NCBI RefSeq assembly: GCF_947179165.1
Contig: NC_077239.1
Location: 67,684,634 to 67,748,633 of the forward strand
DNA length: 64,000 nucleotides
Direction: 5' to 3'
Source: Solanum dulcamara
Lineage: Eukaryota > Streptophyta > Magnoliopsida > Solanales > Solanaceae
In this document: piece after piece, positions 24,898 through 35,500 of the stretch
How positions within the stretch are numbered: the first letter of the stretch is position 1
How the letters are laid out: each line of letters begins with the position of its first letter
The notes under the pieces: generated by a model
Database searches by the model: none
Told to the model about the DNA's origin: nothing
Seen by the model: only the letters and a program-made list of their open reading frames with translations
Made by a program: the position numbers and the translations under genes

Positions 24898-25901
24898 ATT
24901 TAGCACCAAGAGGACACGAGTTTAGAAAATTTAAGTCCCATAACTACGTATTACCGCAGGACTTGAGTATACTGCTAGTCGATTAACTGCTTTAGCCCTT
25001 TGAGGCTCAGATAATGGATCCATATAGATAGATAAGTTCTATACTCTGGCAAGGTATAAGGCATTCCTTCCAATTGAGATCATAAGTTGAACATCATGAG
25101 CTCACATGGTGTATATCGGTTATAAGAAATTCCCCAGTTTATGCACTTTTATGATATGCTCTCAACTCTTCATGGTTCATTTTAAGTGTGTTATTTTTTG
25201 TATATGTTTGTGGATGGCTACTGAAATTGACTTAACCTTATTTTTTTGCTTTTGAAAGAAGGTTTTAAATGATATTTATGCATGAACTCCAACTGTTTTC
25301 CTTCCAATTCTACATGTATGCTTATGATTTTTGGAAACTTATTTCCACTGTTATTATACGTGCCATTTAATATGATTATGTCAGTGTTTCTTACATACTC
25401 ATTACCTTCCACGTATTGATTGCATACCTTTTTTGCACTGCATCCTTTTATAATGTAGATTTCAATGCTTGTTCCTAGACACATAGCTAGTAAGGTTGCA
25501 ACACTTCCAGGCAGCAGTTGTGAGCCCTCCTCATTTGGAGACTCCATAGATTTAGTTTGTTAGGTTCCTTCTTGTTTTTTCATATGAAATGAGGTAGCTT
25601 GCGGACATGTCCCGACAAACTTATTTCTTAATCCAAATAGTAGAGACTTATTTCAGACATTAGATTTTCAGTCATATGAATTTGTTTAACTCTTTGTTTA
25701 AGTCTCCATATACTGACATCTGTTATAGCTTCCGCTTTATTTTTCGTATGACGTGCTTAAATATGCTATGCTAAAGATTAGCTGGGAATCACTTGTGATT
25801 TCAGATACCATGTCTTGGCCAAGGTGTAGACTCGGGTAGGCCAAATATATTAGTTTTAGATGAACTCTATTGCACAAAAGACTGTATTGGCTTCTTGTTA
25901 T

Positions 25902-26187
25902 TTGAATTGATGACATATAAGTGACACACAATTTTAGAACAAAGTAAAAGTATAATGATACACTAGATCTTTGTTACATATCTTAACAAATGTTCAATTT
26001 ATTCTTCTTATGATATAAATTATAATCTTAAAACACTCTAAAAATTGAATTGATGACATATAAGTGACACACAATTTTAGAACAAAGTAAAAGTATAATG
26101 ATACACTAGATCTTTGTTACATATCTTAACAAATGTTCAATTTATTCTTCTTATGATATAAATTATAATCTTAAAACACTCTAAAAA
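25902..26187. repeat. 143-bp tandem duplication, two apparently identical copies
   Basis: A unit starting ttgaattgatgacatataag is repeated head to tail at 25902-26044 and 26045-26187. I saw no difference between the copies, which suggests a recent duplication. It is intergenic, about 2 kb upstream of the PUB3-like transcription unit. Confidence 0.92.
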
Positions 26188-26190
26188 TTG

Positions 26191-27363
26191 TAGTGGGTTC
26201 AAAAATGTGAAAAAGAACTGTTGAAAAACAGGTTGCCAAAGGTAAAAGTTTATGACACAGATTTGCTTGTCATTGACCTATTCGTATTATATGGGACCAT
26301 GCTGCATGATATCAATCCATGTCCCTACTGCCAACTTTAGGGCAGTTTTGATTTGACCTTAGCAAAAGCCAACTTGTTATTTGAGTTTTTAATTTGGTAG
26401 TAATAGTAGTAAAGTGCATGCATTTAATACTCCAATTTTGATGTTTATATTGATTCTCAACATGTCCTTTGCTCAAAATATAATATCCACAGCTTTTTTG
26501 TGGTGTGGTCAGCCACTAATAATAAATAATTAAAGGCTGTCATCTCCTTATTTAAAATATTAACTTATACTACTGTAAGTTTATTTATTGTGGTTCAGAA
26601 TAGATAAACAGTATTAGTTTCTTGTAAATAAATAATTTTCCAGAACAATTAGACAAATGTGATTTCGTTCAGCTTCAACGATCACATCAAACATGTAATT
26701 ACAATATTTTAATAAAACTTTAAAGAGTGATGTAAATTAAAATTAAAGAATAGTAAGTAAAATGTTATAATACAGAAATTTTAAATAGATAATAAAACAA
26801 ATGAGGCTTTGACTGACTGAAAAAAGAAGAAGATTTGAGACCCTTTGAGTCGTCATAAGAGGAATGTTGTGGTTTTTGACAATTTGTTAAAGCAAGATGA
26901 TTAAAGGGACGCCACTTTCATATTAGCCACACATTGTTGCCAATCATTAGTAGCATAATTAAAGGTTTTACTCTTTTCACAACCTTCTTTAATTTTACTT
27001 TAATAAAATTTACAATAAGCAAAGTGCAATTAGTGTTTGACTTCTTATTTTGTTGGAATTAGGTGACCACAACTACTGTAGTTAAGAACAAAACCATAAG
27101 CAAAAGTAAACCATAAAATGGTAAAAATTCAACTGGTTTTACACTTTCGAAATAGGAGATTAAATTTAAATTTAAAAATTTAATAGTAGCACGGTTAATT
27201 AAAATAATCTATGACGAAAAAAATAAAAATAAAATCAAACTATTGAAGGAATAGAAAAATCATGGACTGTCATTATTTCACCTTACTTGAAAAACCTTTT
27301 TCTGAAGGAAAAAAAAACAAATATTTTCTTAACATCTCAATACATTTGGAAATAATAATAATA
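26191..27363. other. AT-rich upstream region of the PUB3-like gene
   Basis: No open frame with a recognisable domain. The interval runs from the tandem duplication to the SINE at 27364 and probably contains distal promoter sequence of the PUB3-like gene. No specific cis-element can be supported. Confidence 0.4.
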
Positions 27364-27696
27364 ATATTTGTGATGTACTTCGGGATGACTCAATTGGTTT
27401 GGAGGATGGCTATTCGTACGAATAAATTGGGATCGATTCTCCCACAATGTCTTCTGACTCCAGTTTGTCCCATAGAGCTTGTCTAGTGCGGTTTACATCT
27501 CCTGTGTGGTTTGAATGCTATTACATAGTAGAGATTTACTCAGTGTGCACATAACCACACAGGCTATTATACAGGGAGGTTTACCCGGTGTGCCACCACA
27601 AAGGCTCACCATAGACACATAGTGCTCACCGAAGAGTAGGTTGTAGCGGCTGCGGATTGGTTATTTTTGGTTCCAAAAAAATATATATTTGTGATG
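27364..27696 (+). mobile_element. tRNA-derived SINE (SolS-type) with 12-bp TSD
   Basis: The element (about 27376-27684) is flanked by perfect 12-bp repeats ATATTTGTGATG (27364-27375 and 27685-27696). Near its 5' end it has RNA polymerase III A-box-like (tgactcaattggtttgga) and B-box-like (gggatcgattctccc) sequences. It continues with a pyrimidine/GT-rich body (gtttacatctcctgtgtggt, gtttacccggtgtgcc) and ends before an A-rich tail. It lies ~0.3 kb upstream of the inferred PUB3 first exon, in the sense orientation. Confidence 0.75.
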
Positions 27697-27983
27697 AAAA
27701 GTGTAATTCAGGAAATAAAAAAATCACAAGGTTAAATTCGTCATTATATATACTGGTCATTTCTGGAAAGTAAATTGATGGCATTCTCTGCAATCTATCA
27801 TTCCCCATATATCAGTTCATGTTTTTAGATTCCTATTAACCCATATTTTAATCCTTTAATCACATTTCTTCCTTCCATTAATTAATCATTAATTACACCA
27901 ACAAATCTGCAGCAATAAAGGGTCCCATCAATTTTAACATTGTTTTTCTTTTGCTTCCCTGTAAATTAGAGCCTCTCCTACTC

Positions 27984-28173
27984 GCTTTTTCTCTCTCTCT
28001 CTCTCTCGCTATACAAACAATGAAGCACTGGCAAGAATTGTTGGGGAAAAAGGGCTCATTGATTCTTCAACTTTATTCCATTGAATACTCATGTTGAAAT
28101 TTCTTTCCTTTTGAAACACCATTGTTTCTTTTTTCTTCAAGATCTGGGTTTGTTTTTTCTCCCTAAGCTCCAG
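27984..28173 (+). promoter_or_regulatory. PUB3-like gene: pyrimidine patch and first, non-coding exon
   Basis: A (CT)n tract at 27991-28008 resembles a plant core-promoter Y patch. It is followed by a likely 5' UTR exon ending at a strong donor, CAG|GTATAA (exon end 28173). The acceptor serving the coding start is at 29223-29224 (acag|gttaATGG). Another possible acceptor, ttgttgcag near 28629, could make an extra UTR exon. The transcription start is inferred and no clear TATA box was identified. Confidence 0.4.
28020..28097 (+). CDS. Possible 25-codon upstream ORF in the PUB3-like 5' UTR
   Basis: ATG at 28020 directly follows the CT tract and opens 25 codons (MKHWQELLGKKGSLILQLYS, then IEYSC) before TGA at 28095-28097. 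It lies within the inferred first UTR exon, so a scanning ribosome would meet it before the main start at 29229. The context acaATGa is acceptable but not strong. Whether it is transcribed or conserved cannot be told from this window. Confidence 0.35.
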   Translation: MKHWQELLGKKGSLILQLYSIEYSC

Positions 28174-29224
28174 GTATAACCCAAAGCTCCTTTCCTTGCC
28201 TTTTCAATTCAATATGCTAATTGGGTTTTATGTTTTTAGTTTGTGCTTTTTATCTTCCAATTTGTAAACAGAATTTTCTTTGTTGAGGTAGCTGGAAATT
28301 GTTTGTTACAAAAATATCTAATCTTATGAAGTGGGTAGCAGATTCTTTTTTACAGGAAGCTAAACTTGCTTGGTTATCTGTATTTTCACAACATGATCCT
28401 CAAGTTTGTTTGTTTGTTCTTCATTTTTACCTCTTCCCCACACTGCAACTACGAAGACAATATGAAAAGTTTGAAGCAAATATTTCGGATTTTTGCCTTT
28501 TTTGTTTCAGTATATGTAACTTTGGAAACTGAAAGTAAAAAGAAAAGGATTTGTTTGAACCCATTTAAGGAAATAGGTTATGCTATTAAATTTTGATGGT
28601 AATCCATGACTAGTGCTGTTTGTTGCAGCTCAGGGTACTTCAAATTTAAATTTTGTGCTGATGATGTCCAAATATGGTTGAAGTAGTAGCTTTGGACTTC
28701 TAAGGAGTTGTAAAACAAACGTTTGACATGAAGTAATTGAGTATTCCTAATGTTTTCCATCTAAACGTACATTTCTACTTCGAGGTTCATTGAAAAGATA
28801 ATAATATTGATGTCTGGACTTCACGTCATGCGCTTAGATGTTATAACTGTGTGTTTGTTTGTTGTATTGCATTGGTTTCTCTCTTGATCTCTTGTTCTGG
28901 TTAACATTCTTTCCCCTCTTTTTTCTTTTTTTATATTGTTTAATCACACCAATGATGGAGATGAGCCACTATATTTTGTTACATTTTTAATAGGGAATTT
29001 TAATTTAAGCATTGACTCCAATCTAATTTATGAGAAACCTGGGCATAGAGTTAACAAAACTGATTAGTTTTTGCTGTCGGAGAATTCTTATAGAACATGT
29101 AAGAAGCAGTGTATAAGAGAGGTAGTTGTTCTGTTCAGTCATCACGACTACATCTAACCTGTGTCTTGACTTTCTATTGCAAGTCACTGTGTAGATAATA
29201 TAATTTTAGATTTGTGCATGACAG
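28174..29224 (+). other. Likely 5' UTR intron of the PUB3-like gene
   Basis: The interval runs from the donor CAG|GTATAA to the acceptor ACAG just before the start codon. Open frames at 28299-28596 are T-rich and show no known domain. Long first introns are common in plant housekeeping and ligase genes. Confidence 0.45.
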
Positions 29225-29228
29225 GTTA

Positions 29229-29504
29229 ATGGAGTTAACATCTGTAAGGTGCCTTATAAACAGTATCTCTCGATTCATTCACCTTGTGACATGTCTAACA
29301 TCAAAGACTATGCCTGGTCAAAAGAACTACAAAAATATTGCAACTTTGTTGAAGCTTTTAAAACCAGTACTGGATGATATTGCTCAACAAAAAGCTCCTT
29401 CAGATGAAACCATATGCCGGCAGTGTGAAGAACTAGATGTAGCCATTAATGAAGCTAGGGAATTACTGGAAGAATGGTCTCCTAAGAAGAGCAAGATTCT
29501 CTGG
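29229..29504 (+). CDS. PUB3: PUB3-like coding exon 1
   Basis: 92 codons from ATG at 29229 to ...KSKILW, ending at donor TGG|GTAATT. Encodes the first part of the U-box N-terminal domain ([26 protein letters not shown]). In phase 0 with the exon at 35898. Confidence 0.9.
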
Positions 29505-32500
29505 GTAATTTTACTTCTCGTCTCTCTGATGTAGACATATGCTCACAAAATGAAGGAAAACCGAATGCAAAATTTAGGAACTTCTGTAGGTGTCAGGGCG
29601 CAGTTTTGACTGTCTATCTCTCTGACTGTTCGCTAATTAGATATACATTTTCTGTCTTTCTCTATTTCAACTTCCAAACATTTTATGCTTAGTATTTTCT
29701 GTTGCATTTATTTATTCAACTTAATTCATTCCAAAATATCATCAGAGTACAAACCAAAGGATTCACCGTGCCTAGAGTAAGTTTTATGCTGTCAATGCTA
29801 CATCAATTAAGCACCAGCACATGAAGCTACCTCTTAGGATCTGAGTGCCAATGCCATTCCTTTTCCAATCTTGTTAGTTTGCTTTCGTCTGTTTGAGACT
29901 AATCGTTGTGGATAGTTCTGAGGAATAGTCTTTCTCTCCAAAAATAACAGAACTCTTGATTGCCTGTGCACGGTGTGCTCAACGTCTAGTGAGTGTTGAC
30001 ATTCAATTGTGCTGCTGATAAGTTATTATGTTATATTTGCTTTGACTATGTCAGACAAACTTTTTCTTATGTTAGATAAAGTTCTTTTATTAAAGTCTTC
30101 AGATACATTGCACAATCGGGCCTGCTTACTACAGATCATGTAACACACAACTCCAATTACTCTCTCACAGTCCAGAAACACTGAAGGGGCGTTATCACAT
30201 AAATTGAATGAATTTATGTATCTAGTATTCTCATTTCAGACAAAGTCTCTGCAGGCTTTTGATGTGATATCCTTGCTGTCAAGTTTCTGCTGAATGCCTC
30301 TCAAAGTGAGAGTCTTTCCATTAAATAGAGAGTATAAAGATTACACATCCCTAAAGATTCGTCATTCCTATCCCTAAAGATCAGCTATTCTATCTCTCTA
30401 AATCTGCTATTCAATTCCTCTAAATCTGCTATGCTATCCCTCCGAATCCGCTATTCTATCACCATTAATATATACAATCATTCACTATTAATTCATGATT
30501 TGTGAGCTGTCCTTCATGCTAACATCTCCCCTCAAATTGATGACGGTGGATCAAGAAGCATCAATTTGCCAACTAGAAACTGATGGTGTTGCCGTGCCAT
30601 GGATTTTGTAAACGCATCAGCTATTTGAAGATCACTGGACACATATGGAAGAGTAATGACTCCTTTATCTACAACTTCTCATATATTATGACAATCTACT
30701 TCGATGTGTTTAGTCCCCTCGTGATAAGTCAGATTAGTAGCAATCTGAATAACACTTGTATTGTCAGCGTGGAGAGGAGTAGTATGAGATTGGGGAAATT
30801 CAATCTCAGCGAGTAATCCATGAAGCCATACAACCTCAGAGCAAGCAGTAGACATAGATCGGTGTTCGACCTCTGTTGAAGATTTTGACACACTATCTTG
30901 CTTCTTACTTTTACAAGATATCAATGACTCTCCAAAAACATGCACCCCAAGTGACTGAACAATGAGTATCAGGACATCCCGCCCAATCAGAATCACTAAA
31001 AGCATTAAGACAAATAGGAGAACCATTAGGAAAGAACAATCCATGAGTAGATGTACCTAGAAGATACCGAATGATGCGACGAACCACCAAATGGAGATGA
31101 CGGGGAGCTTGCATAAATTGACTAACTTGTTGAACTGCAAAAGAGATATCTAGCCGTGTAATATTAAGGTAATTGAGACTCCCAACTAATTGTCGAAATA
31201 TAGTTGGATCGGGAAGAAGATGATCGTCCCGACGATACTTCACATTCAATTCCAATGGAGTATCTACAGAGGAGGAATCTTGAAGGCCAGCCAAAGAAAT
31301 CAGATCTTGAGTATATTGTGTTGGTTTAGAAACACACCTAAAGCATCATTATGAACTTCCAAACCCAAGAAATATGTAAGAGTACCAACATCTTTCATAT
31401 GAAAAGAATCTTTAAGCTGTCGTTGGAGGCTAGTGATTAATGAAGAATCGGTTCCTGTGATAATATGTCATCTACATAAACCAAAAGAAGAACACAACCT
31501 GTAGATGTTTTCCGAAGAAACAATATTTGCTCTGCTCAAAAGAAAATTGTAGCAAAGTGGACCGAAACTTGTCAAACCAAGCTCTAAGAGCTTGTTTTAA
31601 TCCATACAAAGACCGCTTCAAATTGCATACAATTGATGTAGGCGATGAGAACAAACCAAGTGGAGGTTTCATATAAATATCTTTTTTAAGATCACCATGG
31701 AGAAAAACATTTTTGACATCCATTTGATAAGAGGCCAGTTTTGTGAAGCAGCAATGGCAATAATAGTTCGAACCATAGTCATTTTTGCTACAATTGCAAA
31801 AGTCTCCTCATAGTCCACACCATACTCCTGTCTTTTACCAAGAACAACCGAACGTTGTACCGATCAAGAGTTCCATCAGAATGAAGTTGAATTGAATAGA
31901 CCCATTTACATCGGATTGGGTGGACATGTGAAGGACATGAAACAATGTCCCATGTGTTATTTACTTTAAGAGCCAAAAGTTTTTCCTCCATTGCTTTCTG
32001 CCAACATTCATGCTTGGAAGCTTGTGAGTAACAAGTTGGAACAAAAATGTTGGATAAAGTAGAGGAAAAGCCATACCAATTGGGAGTATAAGATACTCTG
32101 ATAGATCGCCGAGTAGGCTTAAGAGGATCAAATCTTGAAGAATTTGCAAATTCTTGTTGTGGTGCAGTTTCAAGTGGCGGATCAATTTCGGGATGGGGTA
32201 AAGTTGGTTGACGTTGTTCATACACAAATTCGGATTTGCACCACTTAAAAAAAGATGATAAATCCTCAAAAGCAGGAAGAGGAGGAAACACAGAAGATGA
32301 CTTAGCATGAGTAGGAAAGAAATATTGATTCTCAAAGATAACAACATTTCTAGAAACACGAAATTTGTTAGAACATCGATCATATGAAATAAAACCTTTC
32401 TATGAAGTACTATAACCCATAAAAGCACATCTAGTTGACTGTTGCACTGAGGAGGCAGATGCACAAAACAAACACAACCAAATGTATGAAAATTGTTGTA

Positions 32501-35500
32501 GTTAGGATTTTGGTGATAAAGACGAAAATATGGAGACTCAAGATTTAGCACTTTAGATGGCAGTCTATTAATTAAATAGACAGCAGTAGACAAAGCTTCT
32601 ACCCAGTATTTAGATGGGATAGAGGACTCAATTAATAAAGTACGAGTGACATCTTGAAGATAACGATTTTTACACTCAACAACTCCATTTTGTTGTGGCG
32701 TATATGAGCAAGAGCGTTGTGAGATAATTCCTTTCTCAAGCAATAAATTTTTGAAAAAAGTCATAAGACATATTCTCCACCAGCATCAGGTCTTAATAAT
32801 TTGATGCACGTAGAAAATTGAGTCTCAATGTAAGCCAAAAATGTCTTGAACATGGAAAATACCTCAGATTTGGATCGAAGAAAATACACCCATGTAAACC
32901 GACTATAATCATCTATGAATGTCACAGAGTATTTGACATGAGCATGAGAAACAATTGGTGAAATGCCCCAAACATCACTATGAATGACATCAAAACACTT
33001 TGTAGCACGACTACCAAAATTAGGAAAAAGGAAATAGTGTTTCTTTTGCCTAATTTACAAGTAGAACAATCAATGGAAGCAACTGAAAAATGATTTTTAT
33101 TTCCCAATAAATCAGAGTTTGATAAATAAGACAACACAATAGAATTTGGATGTCCTAGACACTTATGCCAAACCTCAGTCTTACTAGTTGTAGAAGTACA
33201 AACAAAAGATAGAAAAGGAGGAATGGAAAAGTGTATAGGAAACAATCGTCCAACTTTAGGCCCCTTCGCGATTATCGTCCCCAACACCTGATCCTGCACA
33301 AGACAACCATTACGAGAAAAATTGACATCACAATTGTTATCTACCAATTGTCCAACTGAAATAAGACTAGTTGAGAGTTTTGGTGAAACAAAAACATTCT
33401 TGAAATTGGAGTAATGCCCCCAACCTTGGTAATGGGTAAACTAATACCATTAGCAATTTGTATTTGTGATGGACCTTGATACTTACGAACATTTTTTAGT
33501 ATGCTTGTTGAGTTGGTAATATGATTGGAAGAACCTGAATTAACAATCCAAAAATTAGATGTAACATCATTACCTTGTAATCCCAATGCTGAAAAGGCGT
33601 ACAAGATCATTTGTTTACCATTTCAGGAGTAAGAACTTGTCCTAAAGATGAGTTATCAATTGTGGAACCATTTGTCCTAGCTTGAAAAGCATTGAACCTA
33701 CGATTTTGAAGGCGCGTGGGACACTCTTTGATAATGTGTCCTTTTTGTTTACAATAATTACAAAAATTCTTGCCACAATTGCTAGCAATATGACCATATT
33801 CCTTGCAACTGTAACATTGAGTTCTAGTCATATCCTTACCCTTTCCTTTACCTTAAGCACCAAATGCAATAGTGACATCATTTTCTTTCTTAAAAGCGTT
33901 TTGTGTGATAAGACACTGCTTTTCACGAATTAATTCCCTAAAACAAACATCCAAAAGGGAGACGGGTCACGATTCATCAAGTTAGAGCGAACACTGTCAA
34001 AGTCGAAGCGTAATTTCATCAAAATTTGGTCTCGCTCTCATGTTCAAAAGATGAAAATTGCCGAGAGGAGAATGTTGAGATGGATGTGTGGGCATACCAG
34101 GTGCGACAGGATTAGAAATAAGGCTATTCAGGACAAGGTAGGAGTGGCCTCGGTGGAAGAGAAGATGCGGGAAGTGCGACTGAGATGGTTTGGGCATGTG
34201 AAGAGGAGAGACACAGATACCCCAGTGCGGAGGTATGAGAGGTTGGCCATGGATGGTTTCAGAAGAGGTAGGGGTAGGTCGAAGAAATATTGGGGAGAGG
34301 TGATTAGACAGGACATATCGCAGTTACAGCTTACTGAGGACATGACCTTAGATAGGAGGGTGCGGAGGACCCATATTAGGGTAGAAAGCTAGTACAAAGT
34401 CTCGTTATTCTTCCTTATTAGTAGGCGCATTAGCGCACTATAAATTCTTGTGCTCTGATTTCTGTTATTATATACTACTCTCTGTACTTTGATTACTCTA
34501 TTTTATCTGTGTCGCTTTCGTTATTTGCTTTCACATAACGCTTTGAACTTCTTGTACTTCTTAGCCTTATCTGACCTCTTTTTATTCTTCTATTGAGTCG
34601 AGGGTCTCTCGGAAACAGCCATCCTACCTTGGTAGGATTAAGGTCTGCGTACATTTTACCCTCTCTAGACCCCACGTTGTGGGATTTCACTGGGTTGTTG
34701 TTGTTTCTTTGCTCATGAACTGCTTGAATTGCTGAGAGAGATTCACTAGGTATTTTGGCATAGACAATATCTGTAAATTCAGCCCATAAGTTCTGAAATG
34801 CAGAAAAATAATCCTGAATGGAGCGACCTCCTTGAGAATAATTAGCAATTTCACACTCTTGACTGAAAGTGTCTTGCGTTATTATCTTGGTTGTAAACCT
34901 TTTGTAAATAATCCCACATGGCCTCAGTTATCTTGTATGGCCCGAGATTAAGAACAATAAGAGGGTCAATTGACCCTATAATCCATGTCATCACCCGAGC
35001 ATCTTTAGTCTTCCATTAACCTAGCTTTGTAGGATCAGTATCACTTCCATCTATATGGCCCCGGTGACAAATAATTTTTTTTGTAAGGAACCACAAATGG
35101 ACCGTAAAGGGGAGCGTTGAAGTAACTGGTAAAGTTACTGTCATGTGACCAGGAGGTCACGAGTTCAAGCCTTGGAAACACCCTCTGGCAGAAATGCAAG
35201 GTAAGGCTGCGCACAATAAACCCTTGTGGTCGGGCCCTTCCCGGACCCTGCGCATAGTGGGAGCTTTAGTGCACCGGGCTGTCCCCCCGAACCACAAATG
35301 GACTGTATGAAACAAGTCAGCCAAGAGGGGGCTCTAATACCATGTCAATTTTATGCTGAATGCATATCCCTAAAGATCCGTCATTCCTATCCCTAAAGAT
35401 CAACTATTCAATCCCTCTAAATCTGCTATGCTATCCCTCCGAATTCGCTATTCTATCACCGTATTTATTTTCTTTGATTCTACAACAAATCTCTGTAATT

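Larger units (their letters stand above)
16450..25843 (+). mobile_element. Gypsy-type 3' LTR split by two solo-LTR insertions
   Basis: The LTR appears to start at the tgtattataacacc region just after the preceding Gypsy interior. Removing the two nested solo LTRs with their duplications (17091-20666 and 21151-24902) leaves ~2.1 kb: 16450-17090, 20667-21150 and 24903-25843. That size fits the other LTRs here. The last part has the familiar ccctttgaggctcagataat / ggatccatatagatagataa block and ends near tgtagactcgggtaggcc, a degenerate form of the usual gggtcgtgaca terminus. Both borders are approximate. Confidence 0.55.
33607..35330 (-). pseudogene. Copia gag with two CCHC zinc knuckles, interrupted
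   Basis: The minus strand shows two adjacent zinc knuckles, [14 protein letters not shown] and [14 protein letters not shown] (about 33700-33825), preceded by gag helices split by the RTE fragment at 34043-34711. Downstream of that fragment, [20 protein letters not shown] and [14 protein letters not shown] are readable at ~34720-34850. A SINE at 35103-35288 lies near the gag 5' end. The frame is not continuous. Confidence 0.8.

Noticed and set aside
29214..29228. ATG at 29214 as the PUB3 start
   Set aside because: It precedes the splice acceptor acag at 29221-29224 and is therefore intronic; the next in-frame ATG at 29229 matches the family start.
34037..34717. CTCATG as target-site duplication of the RTE fragment
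   Set aside because: Only six bases and not exactly adjacent to clear element ends; could be chance.
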